Assembly (NCBI GenBank): GCA_017447325.1
Contig: JAFSNU010000344.1
Location: forward strand, 1 to 15,302
Reading direction: 5' to 3'
Length of the DNA stretch: 15,302 nt
From: Synergistaceae bacterium
GTDB taxonomy: Bacteria; Synergistota; Synergistia; Synergistales; Aminobacteriaceae
Position 1 is the first letter of the stretch; each line of letters starts with the position of its first letter. The notes beneath the pieces were generated by a model that saw only the letters and a program-made list of their open reading frames with translations, did not search any database and had not been told where the DNA came from. Positions 1 to 6,191 of the stretch are shown here, piece after piece. The position numbers were made by a program, and so were the translations under genes.

Positions 1-1
1 A

Positions 2-307
2 TCCGGCGTTGTTACTATGCTTAAATCTGCGGACTTGAAGCCGGAAGAACTTGACAAAGTTATAATAGCGGGACAGTTCGGGGCGCATTTAAAGGCCGAG
101 AGCATCACGGGCGCGGGGCTTATTCCTGATATATTAACTGATAAAATTATTTACGCCGGCAACACGTCTATATCCGGTGCGGAGATTTGTTTATTGTCGC
201 AGGCGCAGCGAGTTCAATGCGAGAATTTTACTAATAAAATAAATTATATTGAGCTATCGACTTTAGAGGGCTTCGACAAAATTTTTATTGACAGCTTAAA
301 ATTTTAA
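2..307 (+). CDS. C-terminal part of a RamA/RACE-like corrinoid-protein activator (ASKHA/DUF4445 family), truncated by the window edge
   Basis: The frame is open from base 2 to TAA at 305-307 and gives about 100 residues. The gene clearly begins before the window; the ATG at 17 is probably internal. Visible landmarks are the block AGQFGAHLKAESITGAGLIP, then a YAGNTSISGAE stretch and a final YIELS segment. I recognise this pattern as the end of the actin-like ATPase domain of the RACE proteins (RamA-like) that reduce inactive Co(II) corrinoid proteins to Co(I) at the expense of ATP. The iron-sulfur N-terminal part cannot be checked here. The following gene is an MtaA/UroD-type methyltransferase 82 bases downstream on the same strand. 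That supports a cytoplasmic role in corrinoid-dependent methyl transfer. The methyl donor cannot be deduced. Confidence 0.75.
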   Translation, partial: SGVVTMLKSADLKPEELDKVIIAGQFGAHLKAESITGAGLIPDILTDKIIYAGNTSISGAEICLLSQAQRVQCENFTNKINYIELSTLEGFDKIFIDSLKF

Positions 308-342
308 AATTTTAAAAATTAGGCGGTTAGCTAATGGCAAGT

Positions 343-366
343 TTAAATTAAATTAAATTAAATTAA
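343..366. repeat. short tandem repeat of TTAAA, about 4.8 units
   Basis: Four complete TTAAA units and a partial fifth lie in the 82-base spacer before the methyltransferase gene, immediately upstream of its AAGGAG ribosome binding site (about 371-375). It is probably simple AT-rich sequence. No terminator or riboswitch fold is apparent in this spacer. Confidence 0.6.
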
Positions 367-389
367 GTAAAAGGAGTTTGAATTAAATC

Positions 390-1205
390 ATGTCTGCTTG
401 CACTTTAATCGACAAGGCCGACGTTACGCCGGAAATGCTTGCGAAATTAAAATTCAGCTTTGATGATATATATAGCTCGGCTGAGAATATCGAGGCCGCG
501 TCACTCGCAGTCAAGGACGCGAATAAAAAGGACTTTGCGATGATACCGTTCTGTCACACGGTCGAGGCTAAAGCTTTAGGCGGCGATATTTTCCCCGGCG
601 ACGATACAGCCGGGCCGCGCACACGGAGCTATATTTATAAAAACATGGACGAGCTGAAAATTTTTAGCTTTAATGATTTTAAAGATTTGCAGAATTTAGC
701 TCAGGCGTGTAAAAATTTAAAAGCGAGGGGCGAGATAGTTGCTTGGATGATCACAGGGCCGATCTCGATTATAAGTTCTTTATTGCCGATTGAGCAGATT
801 TTTAAAACTTGGCGCAAAGAGCCGGACAAAATTATTAAGGCGTTTAACGAGCTTAAAGATGCTTTGCTTGACAGCGTAAAATTAATCTGTGAGTCTGGCT
901 GTGATTTAATTTCTTACGCTGACCCGGCCGGCAATCTCGATATATTAGGCCCTCGCAACGCGGCGTTTATCTCACAGCATTTCACGTCGCCATTTTTGAA
1001 AGAAGCTATAGAAATTTGCAAGCAATATAATACTATATTAAGCGTATGTCCGCTGACGGCTGAAGCCTTGCAGAAGTCAAATTTATTTGATGATGAGCAT
1101 AGAGAAGAGCGGCTTGAACGCGACGAACATGACGGCATAGTCTGCAGCTGCGTGAAGCTCATACCGAACTTTAACTCGCGCGCTAAGGCGAGGCCGTTAA
1201 TTTAA
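390..1205 (+). CDS. short uroporphyrinogen decarboxylase-family (MtaA/CmuA-like) methyltransferase
   Basis: This 271-residue soluble protein of the UroD/MtaA superfamily would move methyl groups between a corrinoid protein and an acceptor such as a thiol or pterin. Family signatures seen are FCHTVEAKALGG (residues 54-65), TGPISI (122-127) and the segment SYADPAGNLDILGP (175-188), which corresponds to the ADP-x-x-x-D-LISP region of MtaA. The Cys of the usual zinc motif His-x-Cys is present as SVCPLTAEAL (C220), but the His position holds Ser218. Two further cysteines lie at 252 and 254. At 271 residues it is shorter than the usual 330-350, and the shortening is at the C-terminal end. The start is set by AAGGAG about 13 bases upstream. 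The upstream neighbour, a corrinoid activator, supports corrinoid methyl transfer rather than haem synthesis. Substrate unknown. Confidence 0.75.
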   Translation: MSACTLIDKADVTPEMLAKLKFSFDDIYSSAENIEAASLAVKDANKKDFAMIPFCHTVEAKALGGDIFPGDDTAGPRTRSYIYKNMDELKIFSFNDFKDLQNLAQACKNLKARGEIVAWMITGPISIISSLLPIEQIFKTWRKEPDKIIKAFNELKDALLDSVKLICESGCDLISYADPAGNLDILGPRNAAFISQHFTSPFLKEAIEICKQYNTILSVCPLTAEALQKSNLFDDEHREERLERDEHDGIVCSCVKLIPNFNSRAKARPLI

Positions 1206-1222
1206 AAATTAAAATTAAAAAA

Positions 1223-1265
1223 TTCCAGCTGATAATAAAATTAATATTAAAAATCTCAGCGGGAA
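1223..1265. terminator. probable bidirectional terminator between convergent genes
   Basis: The arms TTCCAGCTGA (1223-1232) and TCAGCGGGAA (1256-1265) pair over 10 positions with one A/G mismatch, around a 23-base AT-only-like loop. AAAATTTTG follows on the plus strand and A-rich sequence precedes it. Its place between a plus-strand and a minus-strand gene end fits a shared terminator. The long loop and the mismatch make it only moderately convincing. Confidence 0.45.
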
Positions 1266-1286
1266 AATTTTGTTAATTATTTTAAA

Positions 1287-2153
1287 TTATTTTTTCTTGA
1301 TGATCTCGGAGTGATAAAAATAATTCACGATTAAGAGCGGCGCGTCAAAGGGTCTTGCAATATTATCTTGATTACGCGCGTAATCAAAATTATTTTGCTC
1401 TGCGAACTCGCGGACTTGCTCGCCCAAGTCTTCCCAGTAGATGCGGCTCTTGTGATTATAAATTTCGTTGTATAGATTAGTTAAGGCCGGATAATTTTGC
1501 TTGATATAATTTAAAATTTTATATTTAAAATCGCCGCGCAGATTTAAATTCTCGAGCCAGACTAAATTGCAGAAATCTTTTACGCGCTGAATAATCGCGA
1601 TTGGGTCGGTGATGCCCGGGAAGATCGGCGAGATAAAGCAGGTCGTTTTGATTTTAGCATTATAAAGTTCGCGCATGGCGTCAATGCGTCGTTCGATGCT
1701 GACGGCGCAGTCCATGTCGTTTTTAAATTTCTCGTCAAGCGTGTTGATGCTGAAGCCGACTCGGACTTCTTTAAATTTTTTGAGCAAATCTAAATCGCGT
1801 AATATTAAATCAGATTTAGTTTGAAGAGTAATCTTTGCGCCTGAATTTGCGAGCTGAGTTAATAAAGCTCTTGTGCGCTGATATTTTTCTTCAAACTGAT
1901 TATACGGGTCTGTTACAGAGCTTAAAAATATTGACTTGCCGTTATATTTCGCAGGATTTTTAATTTCCGGCCAGAATTTTACGTCTAAAAATTCGCCCCA
2001 AGGCTCGGGGTGATTAGTAAAACGTTTCATGAAGCTCGCATAGCAATATTTGCAGGCGTGCGTGCAGCCGATATAGGGGTTGGCCGCGTAGTCACCGACC
2101 GGCAAATTTGTTTTGCTCAAAATATTTTTGACTTGAACAGCTTGTATATTCAT
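1287..2153 (-). CDS. SplB-like radical SAM protein (COG1533 / Rv2578c type)
   Basis: This 288-residue protein carries the radical SAM cluster motif C-x3-C-x2-C as CTHACKYC at residues 30-37 (C30, C34, C37). It follows a NPYIGC lead that is characteristic of the spore-photoproduct-lyase-like group. The stretch SSVTDPYNQFEEKYQRTR (about residues 79-96) is another hallmark of that group. Such proteins bind a [4Fe-4S] cluster and cleave S-adenosylmethionine, but the substrate of this subgroup is generally unknown. True photoproduct lyase activity cannot be inferred, since nothing around it concerns sporulation or DNA repair. The ATG at 2151-2153 is preceded by GCGAGG at a spacing of about 9. The gene diverges from the flavodiiron gene and converges on the methyltransferase, so it is probably a single-gene transcript. 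Confidence 0.8.
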   Translation of the reverse strand: MNIQAVQVKNILSKTNLPVGDYAANPYIGCTHACKYCYASFMKRFTNHPEPWGEFLDVKFWPEIKNPAKYNGKSIFLSSVTDPYNQFEEKYQRTRALLTQLANSGAKITLQTKSDLILRDLDLLKKFKEVRVGFSINTLDEKFKNDMDCAVSIERRIDAMRELYNAKIKTTCFISPIFPGITDPIAIIQRVKDFCNLVWLENLNLRGDFKYKILNYIKQNYPALTNLYNEIYNHKSRIYWEDLGEQVREFAEQNNFDYARNQDNIARPFDAPLLIVNYFYHSEIIKKK

Positions 2154-2159
2154 AATTTT

Positions 2160-2188
2160 TTGCCTCGCTTAAAAATTTTAGCTATAAT
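2160..2188 (+). promoter_or_regulatory. sigma-70-type promoter for the flavodiiron gene
   Basis: TTGCCT (2160-2165) and a perfect TATAAT (2183-2188) are separated by exactly 17 bases. The expected transcript start is near 2195, giving a leader of about 40 bases. The -35 box overlaps the ribosome binding site of the divergent radical SAM gene. A weaker minus-strand match (TTTCAA, 17 bases, TATAAT) in the same 80-base spacer could serve that gene. Confidence 0.6.
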
Positions 2189-2233
2189 AATTATAAATTT
2201 ATAAATAAAAACTTGAAAGGCGGAATTTTAAAA

Positions 2234-3424
2234 TTGCGAAGACTTATTAAAAACAACGTAAGCTGGATCGGCTATATCGACTGGGAACTCGAGAGCTTCC
2301 ACGGCGACGACTATTCGATATTCAATGGCTCGAGCCAGAACGCGTATTTAATCGAGGAAGAGAAGACGGTTTTAATCGACACGATCTGGACGCCGCACCG
2401 TTTTGACTATATCGAGAACTTGAAGAGCGAGATTGATTTAAACAAAATCGATTTTGTCGTTGCGAATCACGGCGAGTGCGATCACTCGGGCGCACTTCAG
2501 GCATTGATGCCGGAGTTAAAGCCCGGTACTCCGATTTACTGCACGGCCAACGCTGTTAAGAGCATTGAAGGACAGTACGGCAAGCGCGGCTGGAATTTCA
2601 AAGTTGTTAAGACCGGCGACAGCGTCGAGATCGGCAATAATAAAAAATTAGTGTTTGTTGAAATGCGGATGCTGCACTGGCCGGACTCAATGGCGACGTA
2701 CATGACCGGCGACAATATTTTATTCTCGAACGACGCGTTCGGTCAGCACTTCGCCGTTGAAGAATTATTTAATGACAAGGCCGACCAGTGTTTGTTGTAT
2801 AAAGAGGCCATGAAATATTTTGCGAATATTTTAAATCCGTTCGCGGCGCTTGTGAGCAAGAAGCTTGACGAGATAGCAAAATTAAATCTTGATATAGATA
2901 TAATCGCGACGTCGCACGGAGCTATCTGGCGCGACAACCCGATGCAGATTGTGAAAAAATATGCAGAATGGGCGAATGCGTATCAAGAAAATCAAGTCAC
3001 GGTTGCTTATGACACCATGTGGGAAGGCACGACGAAAATTGCGCATAAAATTTCGGAAGAGATCGCGCGTCAAAGTCCGGACACGGTCGTGAAAGTCTTT
3101 AATATTGCGAAGTCGGACAAGAACGAGATGATGACGGAATTATTTAAGTCTAAAGCTATAGCAGTCGGTTCGCCTACAGTAGGCAATAGTATTTTATCGA
3201 GCGTTATGGGTTGGATAGAGTTCGCTAAGCAGCTTAAATTTAAGAATAAGAAGGCCGCGGCGTTCGGCTGCTACGGCTGGAGCGGCGAGAGCGTAAAAAT
3301 TTTGCAGGAGAGATTAAAGGACGCCGGCTTTAACGTGATAGACGAGAATATTAAATCAGCGTGGACTATGACCCCTGAGGACGAGGCAAAAATTCCTGAA
3401 CTTGTTAAATCTTTATTAGCGTAA
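2234..3424 (+). CDS. flavodiiron protein (FprA/A-type flavoprotein; O2 and/or NO reductase)
   Basis: This protein has an N-terminal metallo-beta-lactamase-like diiron domain and a C-terminal flavodoxin domain. The diiron ligand set is complete: H-x-E-x-D-H in NHGECDHSG (H79, E81, D83, H84 with the start chosen here), then H148 in MLHWPDS, D167 in FSNDAFGQH and H228 in TSHGAIWR. FMN-domain landmarks are AYDTMWEGTTKIA (about 258-270), GSPTVGNSIL (about 312-321) and FGCYGWSGES (about 344-353). The family reduces O2 to water or NO to N2O in the cytoplasm, protecting anaerobes. I start at TTG 2234 rather than at the upstream in-frame TTG 2213. AAAGGCGG (2216-2223) is then a ribosome binding site 10 bases ahead, and the N-terminus (MRRLIKNNVSWIG) has the family's usual length. 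The product is 396 residues. No rubredoxin domain is fused and no rubredoxin gene is visible here. Confidence 0.92.
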   Translation: MRRLIKNNVSWIGYIDWELESFHGDDYSIFNGSSQNAYLIEEEKTVLIDTIWTPHRFDYIENLKSEIDLNKIDFVVANHGECDHSGALQALMPELKPGTPIYCTANAVKSIEGQYGKRGWNFKVVKTGDSVEIGNNKKLVFVEMRMLHWPDSMATYMTGDNILFSNDAFGQHFAVEELFNDKADQCLLYKEAMKYFANILNPFAALVSKKLDEIAKLNLDIDIIATSHGAIWRDNPMQIVKKYAEWANAYQENQVTVAYDTMWEGTTKIAHKISEEIARQSPDTVVKVFNIAKSDKNEMMTELFKSKAIAVGSPTVGNSILSSVMGWIEFAKQLKFKNKKAAAFGCYGWSGESVKILQERLKDAGFNVIDENIKSAWTMTPEDEAKIPELVKSLLA

Positions 3425-3444
3425 ATAATTTAAAAATTAAAAAT

Positions 3445-3481
3445 AAACTCCCGGGATTTAAAAATTTTATCCCGGGAGTTT
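3445..3481. terminator. strong bidirectional terminator between flavodiiron gene and flgE
   Basis: A perfect 13-bp inverted repeat (AAACTCCCGGGAT at 3445-3457 with its complement at 3469-3481) closes an 11-base loop. It is flanked by A-rich sequence on the left and by TTATATTATT on the right, so it reads as an intrinsic terminator on both strands. It ends the plus-strand flavodiiron gene and the minus-strand fliK-flgD-flgE block. Confidence 0.9.
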
Positions 3482-3512
3482 TATATTATTAAATAAGATT
3501 TTTCAAGATTTA

Positions 3513-5633
3513 TTAACGCTTCAAGTTCACGACTTCCTCAAGTATCTGGTCGCTGGTTGTAATTACGCGCGTGTTAGCCTGGAAGCCGCGCTGCGCAATT
3601 ATTAAATGCGTAAACTCTTCTGTTAAATCAACGTTGGACATCTCGACGTTCTGCGATAAAATTTCGCCCTTCGCGTTAATTCCTGCCGGATCGATGTTCG
3701 CGTTGCCGGAGTTGACCGTCTCTCTGAACATCGTTCCGCCGACTTTGTCAAGTCCCTGCTCGTTCGCGAAAGTAGCTAACGCAACTCTATATAACGGAAT
3801 GTTCTGGCCGTTGGTGTAAATTCCTGTGACAGTGCCGTCAACGCCGATCGAGTAATTTTCCATTATGCCCATAGGATAGCCGTTCTGATATACGGCCTTG
3901 GTCGTTGTCTCAGATGCGAACTGCGTAACGCCCATAAGCTCGTCGCCGTCTCCGCCGAAGTTGAGCGTTAAGCTCGTGTTGGCAGAGCCTTTCATGCTGA
4001 ACGGTATTTCTATTTCAGCGCGGGCATTTGAATTATCGTTGTTGCCGTGACGTGTCGCATTACCATCGCTTGTGACAGCGTTACAGATAGGTCCGCAGCC
4101 GCAGAACTCTATTTCACCTGCATGAGGTGACGGAACGATGTCGCTCTGGTTGCCATCGCCGTCAAGTATGAACGCTTCCCAACGCCAGCGATTTTCAGTT
4201 ATTTTCTTAAAGTTAACTTCAAGCGTGTATGCGTTACCGTTGCAGTCGTAAATGGTCTGTTTAGTCTGGTGATAACCGCCCTGAGTTATTGATACTACAT
4301 CGTCAAACGTCCCCGTAGGAGATGCCGGGTTTTTATCCTGCTGGACAAGCAACGACCTTCCATCTTCTGAAGCAGCAAGTTTTAAGGTGTTAGCGTTATA
4401 ACCGGTTGGGAATGTTCCAGTAACAGGATCAGCATAATCAAAAGACCCATCAGCCTTGAAGTAGACCCTTGACTTCATTTGACTCATTACTGGAGTTCCA
4501 CTGCTTGAATCTTCCCACCAAATCGTCGCATCTGCATAAGTTCCCGCCAAGTCCGAAGGATCGCCTTCTGTAATGACGCTTTCATCAAATTCCAGAAGCA
4601 TTGGGAAACTCGTGTTTGGAGTAACCGATTTATTAGTCAGTGTAAATGACTTATAATTCATTGCTGAATACAGGTTGCTCTGATATACTGTTTCAGAACC
4701 ATTTTTGAGTTTAAGCACTCCATCTTCATAATCTACCGTCAAAGCCGTAGGTGTCGCACTAGGCCCTATTGATATTGTTGTTTGAGCAGTCTCTAACACA
4801 GGCACCCCGCCTTCAATTCCAGTCATATTAAAGATAATATTCTGCGGCGTACCTAAACCGTCATCAACAGTAATCGAAAGATAATTCGTTCCATTAGTGC
4901 CAGCATCTGCAGTCGCTTCACCTGTAACAGCATTCCTTACATCAGTAAGGGACTTAACACTTATATCACATTCATATCCTGCAAGGTCAACTCTAATTGT
5001 GCCTTCTCTATTTCCGTCCCAACCGCACTGAGTGTTAAACGGAATGTCAGAATAGCCATACGGCAAATAAGCCTCGCTGCGGCTGTCCAAGTTACACTGG
5101 AATTTTATTTCGGTCGTGTCATGAGGCTCAAGCTTCTTGCCCAACGGTATATTAATATTGCTTAAATCGCCGTCGCGCACAAATTTTGAATCGTCCAACG
5201 GGTCTCGGCTCATAGCATAGCCCTGTAATTTATAGCCTGAGCCGGACTGTACTAAATCATTATTAGCGTCACGCACGCATGCTCCGGCGCGGCTGTATAA
5301 ATTAGTGCCAGTGCCGTTATTATAAATAAAAAATCCGTTACCGTTTATCATCATGTCGGACGTGTTGCCGGTGTAGCTTGACGCGCCCTGCGTGAATATA
5401 GTCTCGATTGCGGCAGTACTGACGCCGAGACCAACCTGCGCGGGGTTAATTCCTCCGCGTCCGTCGCCCGGCCCACTCGCAGTTTTTTGCGACTGGTACA
5501 TCAAGTCCGCAAAAACCGTCATATCTTTTTTAAATCCTGTTGTGTTAGCGTTAGCAATATTATTTCCCGTTACGTCAAGCATCGTCTGATGAGCGCGCAC
5601 GCCCGTTACCGCCGTCATTAATGATCTAAGCAT
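3513..5633 (-). CDS. flgE: flagellar hook protein FlgE, large and cysteine-containing
   Basis: FlgE polymerises outside the cell into the hook joining rod and filament. The N-terminal rod/hook domain is clear (MLRSLMTAVTGVRAHQ..., NNIANANTTGFKKD at residues 24-37). It is followed by the SSYTGNTSDMMINGNGFFIY core (86-104), a FlaE-type segment around YDCNGNAYTLEVNF (462-475) and the C-terminal block (FTHLIIAQRGFQANTRVITT, 674-693). At 706 residues it is much longer than the roughly 400-460 of Salmonella or spirochete FlgE. The extra length is a variable domain at about 222-460. Eight cysteines are present: 119, 180, 203, 222, 464, 511, 513 and 517. K167 and C180-N181 are spaced like the lysinoalanine site of spirochete FlgE. 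AGGAGG lies 11 bases before the ATG. It is last in the block, after flgD and before a strong terminator. Confidence 0.95.
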   Translation of the reverse strand: MLRSLMTAVTGVRAHQTMLDVTGNNIANANTTGFKKDMTVFADLMYQSQKTASGPGDGRGGINPAQVGLGVSTAAIETIFTQGASSYTGNTSDMMINGNGFFIYNNGTGTNLYSRAGACVRDANNDLVQSGSGYKLQGYAMSRDPLDDSKFVRDGDLSNINIPLGKKLEPHDTTEIKFQCNLDSRSEAYLPYGYSDIPFNTQCGWDGNREGTIRVDLAGYECDISVKSLTDVRNAVTGEATADAGTNGTNYLSITVDDGLGTPQNIIFNMTGIEGGVPVLETAQTTISIGPSATPTALTVDYEDGVLKLKNGSETVYQSNLYSAMNYKSFTLTNKSVTPNTSFPMLLEFDESVITEGDPSDLAGTYADATIWWEDSSSGTPVMSQMKSRVYFKADGSFDYADPVTGTFPTGYNANTLKLAASEDGRSLLVQQDKNPASPTGTFDDVVSITQGGYHQTKQTIYDCNGNAYTLEVNFKKITENRWRWEAFILDGDGNQSDIVPSPHAGEIEFCGCGPICNAVTSDGNATRHGNNDNSNARAEIEIPFSMKGSANTSLTLNFGGDGDELMGVTQFASETTTKAVYQNGYPMGIMENYSIGVDGTVTGIYTNGQNIPLYRVALATFANEQGLDKVGGTMFRETVNSGNANIDPAGINAKGEILSQNVEMSNVDLTEEFTHLIIAQRGFQANTRVITTSDQILEEVVNLKR

Positions 5634-5669
5634 CTCTTATTTTCCCTCCTGATTACTCGCTATTAAAAT

Positions 5670-6140
5670 TTACGCGTTGCCGTTCTCTATAACTGACAGG
5701 TCTGAAACTGCGTCAACCGCGCTCAACGGCACTTCGCCCAGTGTAGTGTTTAAAATAGTGCCTTTAGAATCATCGAACCAAATCGAGTTTACTATCGCGG
5801 CGACCTGCTTGGCCTCTTCGCCCTCGCCCTGAACGAACGACACCGCCTTGCCGATATAGCTTACGGCTGAGAATTTATTCGCGTCGGCCATGCTCTCGAG
5901 CGTTTTATTCATGTTCTGCATCTGCTCAAGACTTGAGAACGTCGCCATCTGAGATATAAATTCTCTATCTTCCATGGGGTTTAACGGGTCTTGATTTGAA
6001 AGTTCAGCAATTAATAATTTTAAAAATGCGTCCTTGCCTAAGTCCTGCGTAGCGTCGCTTATAGCCTGAGAGCTTGAAACGCTCTGCGTGCTTTGCGTGT
6101 TATTAGCGGCATATAAATAATCTATATTGCTAACGGCCAT
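5670..6140 (-). CDS. flgD: flagellar hook-assembly (hook cap) protein FlgD, short form
   Basis: FlgD caps the growing hook and is needed for FlgE assembly. This 156-residue protein has the canonical FlgD N-terminal region, LGKDAFLKLLIAELSNQDPL (residues 34-53) followed by MEDREFISQMATFSSLEQM (56-74). The rest, from about residue 95 to the end, fits a small tudor-like domain (AVSYIGKAVSF, then GTILNTTLGEVPLSAVDAV). The Ig-like domain of the 230-residue enterobacterial FlgD is missing, as in many short Gram-positive-type FlgDs. The ATG is preceded by GGGAGGA at a spacing of about 8. fliK lies 51 bases upstream and flgE 36 bases downstream, which fits co-transcription. Confidence 0.93.
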   Translation of the reverse strand: MAVSNIDYLYAANNTQSTQSVSSSQAISDATQDLGKDAFLKLLIAELSNQDPLNPMEDREFISQMATFSSLEQMQNMNKTLESMADANKFSAVSYIGKAVSFVQGEGEEAKQVAAIVNSIWFDDSKGTILNTTLGEVPLSAVDAVSDLSVIENGNA

Positions 6141-6191
6141 TTAAAAGTCCTCCCAAAATCTTAAAATCTTATTTAATAATTATTTAATAAT

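Noticed and set aside
308..389. Possible cobalamin riboswitch ahead of the corrinoid-related methyltransferase
   Set aside because: The spacer is only 82 bases, almost pure AT, with no B12-box-like or GC-rich conserved core. Only a tandem TTAAA repeat and a ribosome binding site are visible.
5846..5856. GCCGATAT match (and others near 2066 and 11194) resembling a sigma-28 -10 box
   Set aside because: These lie inside coding genes without a suitable -35 or a downstream gene start, and show that seven-base matches occur by chance here.
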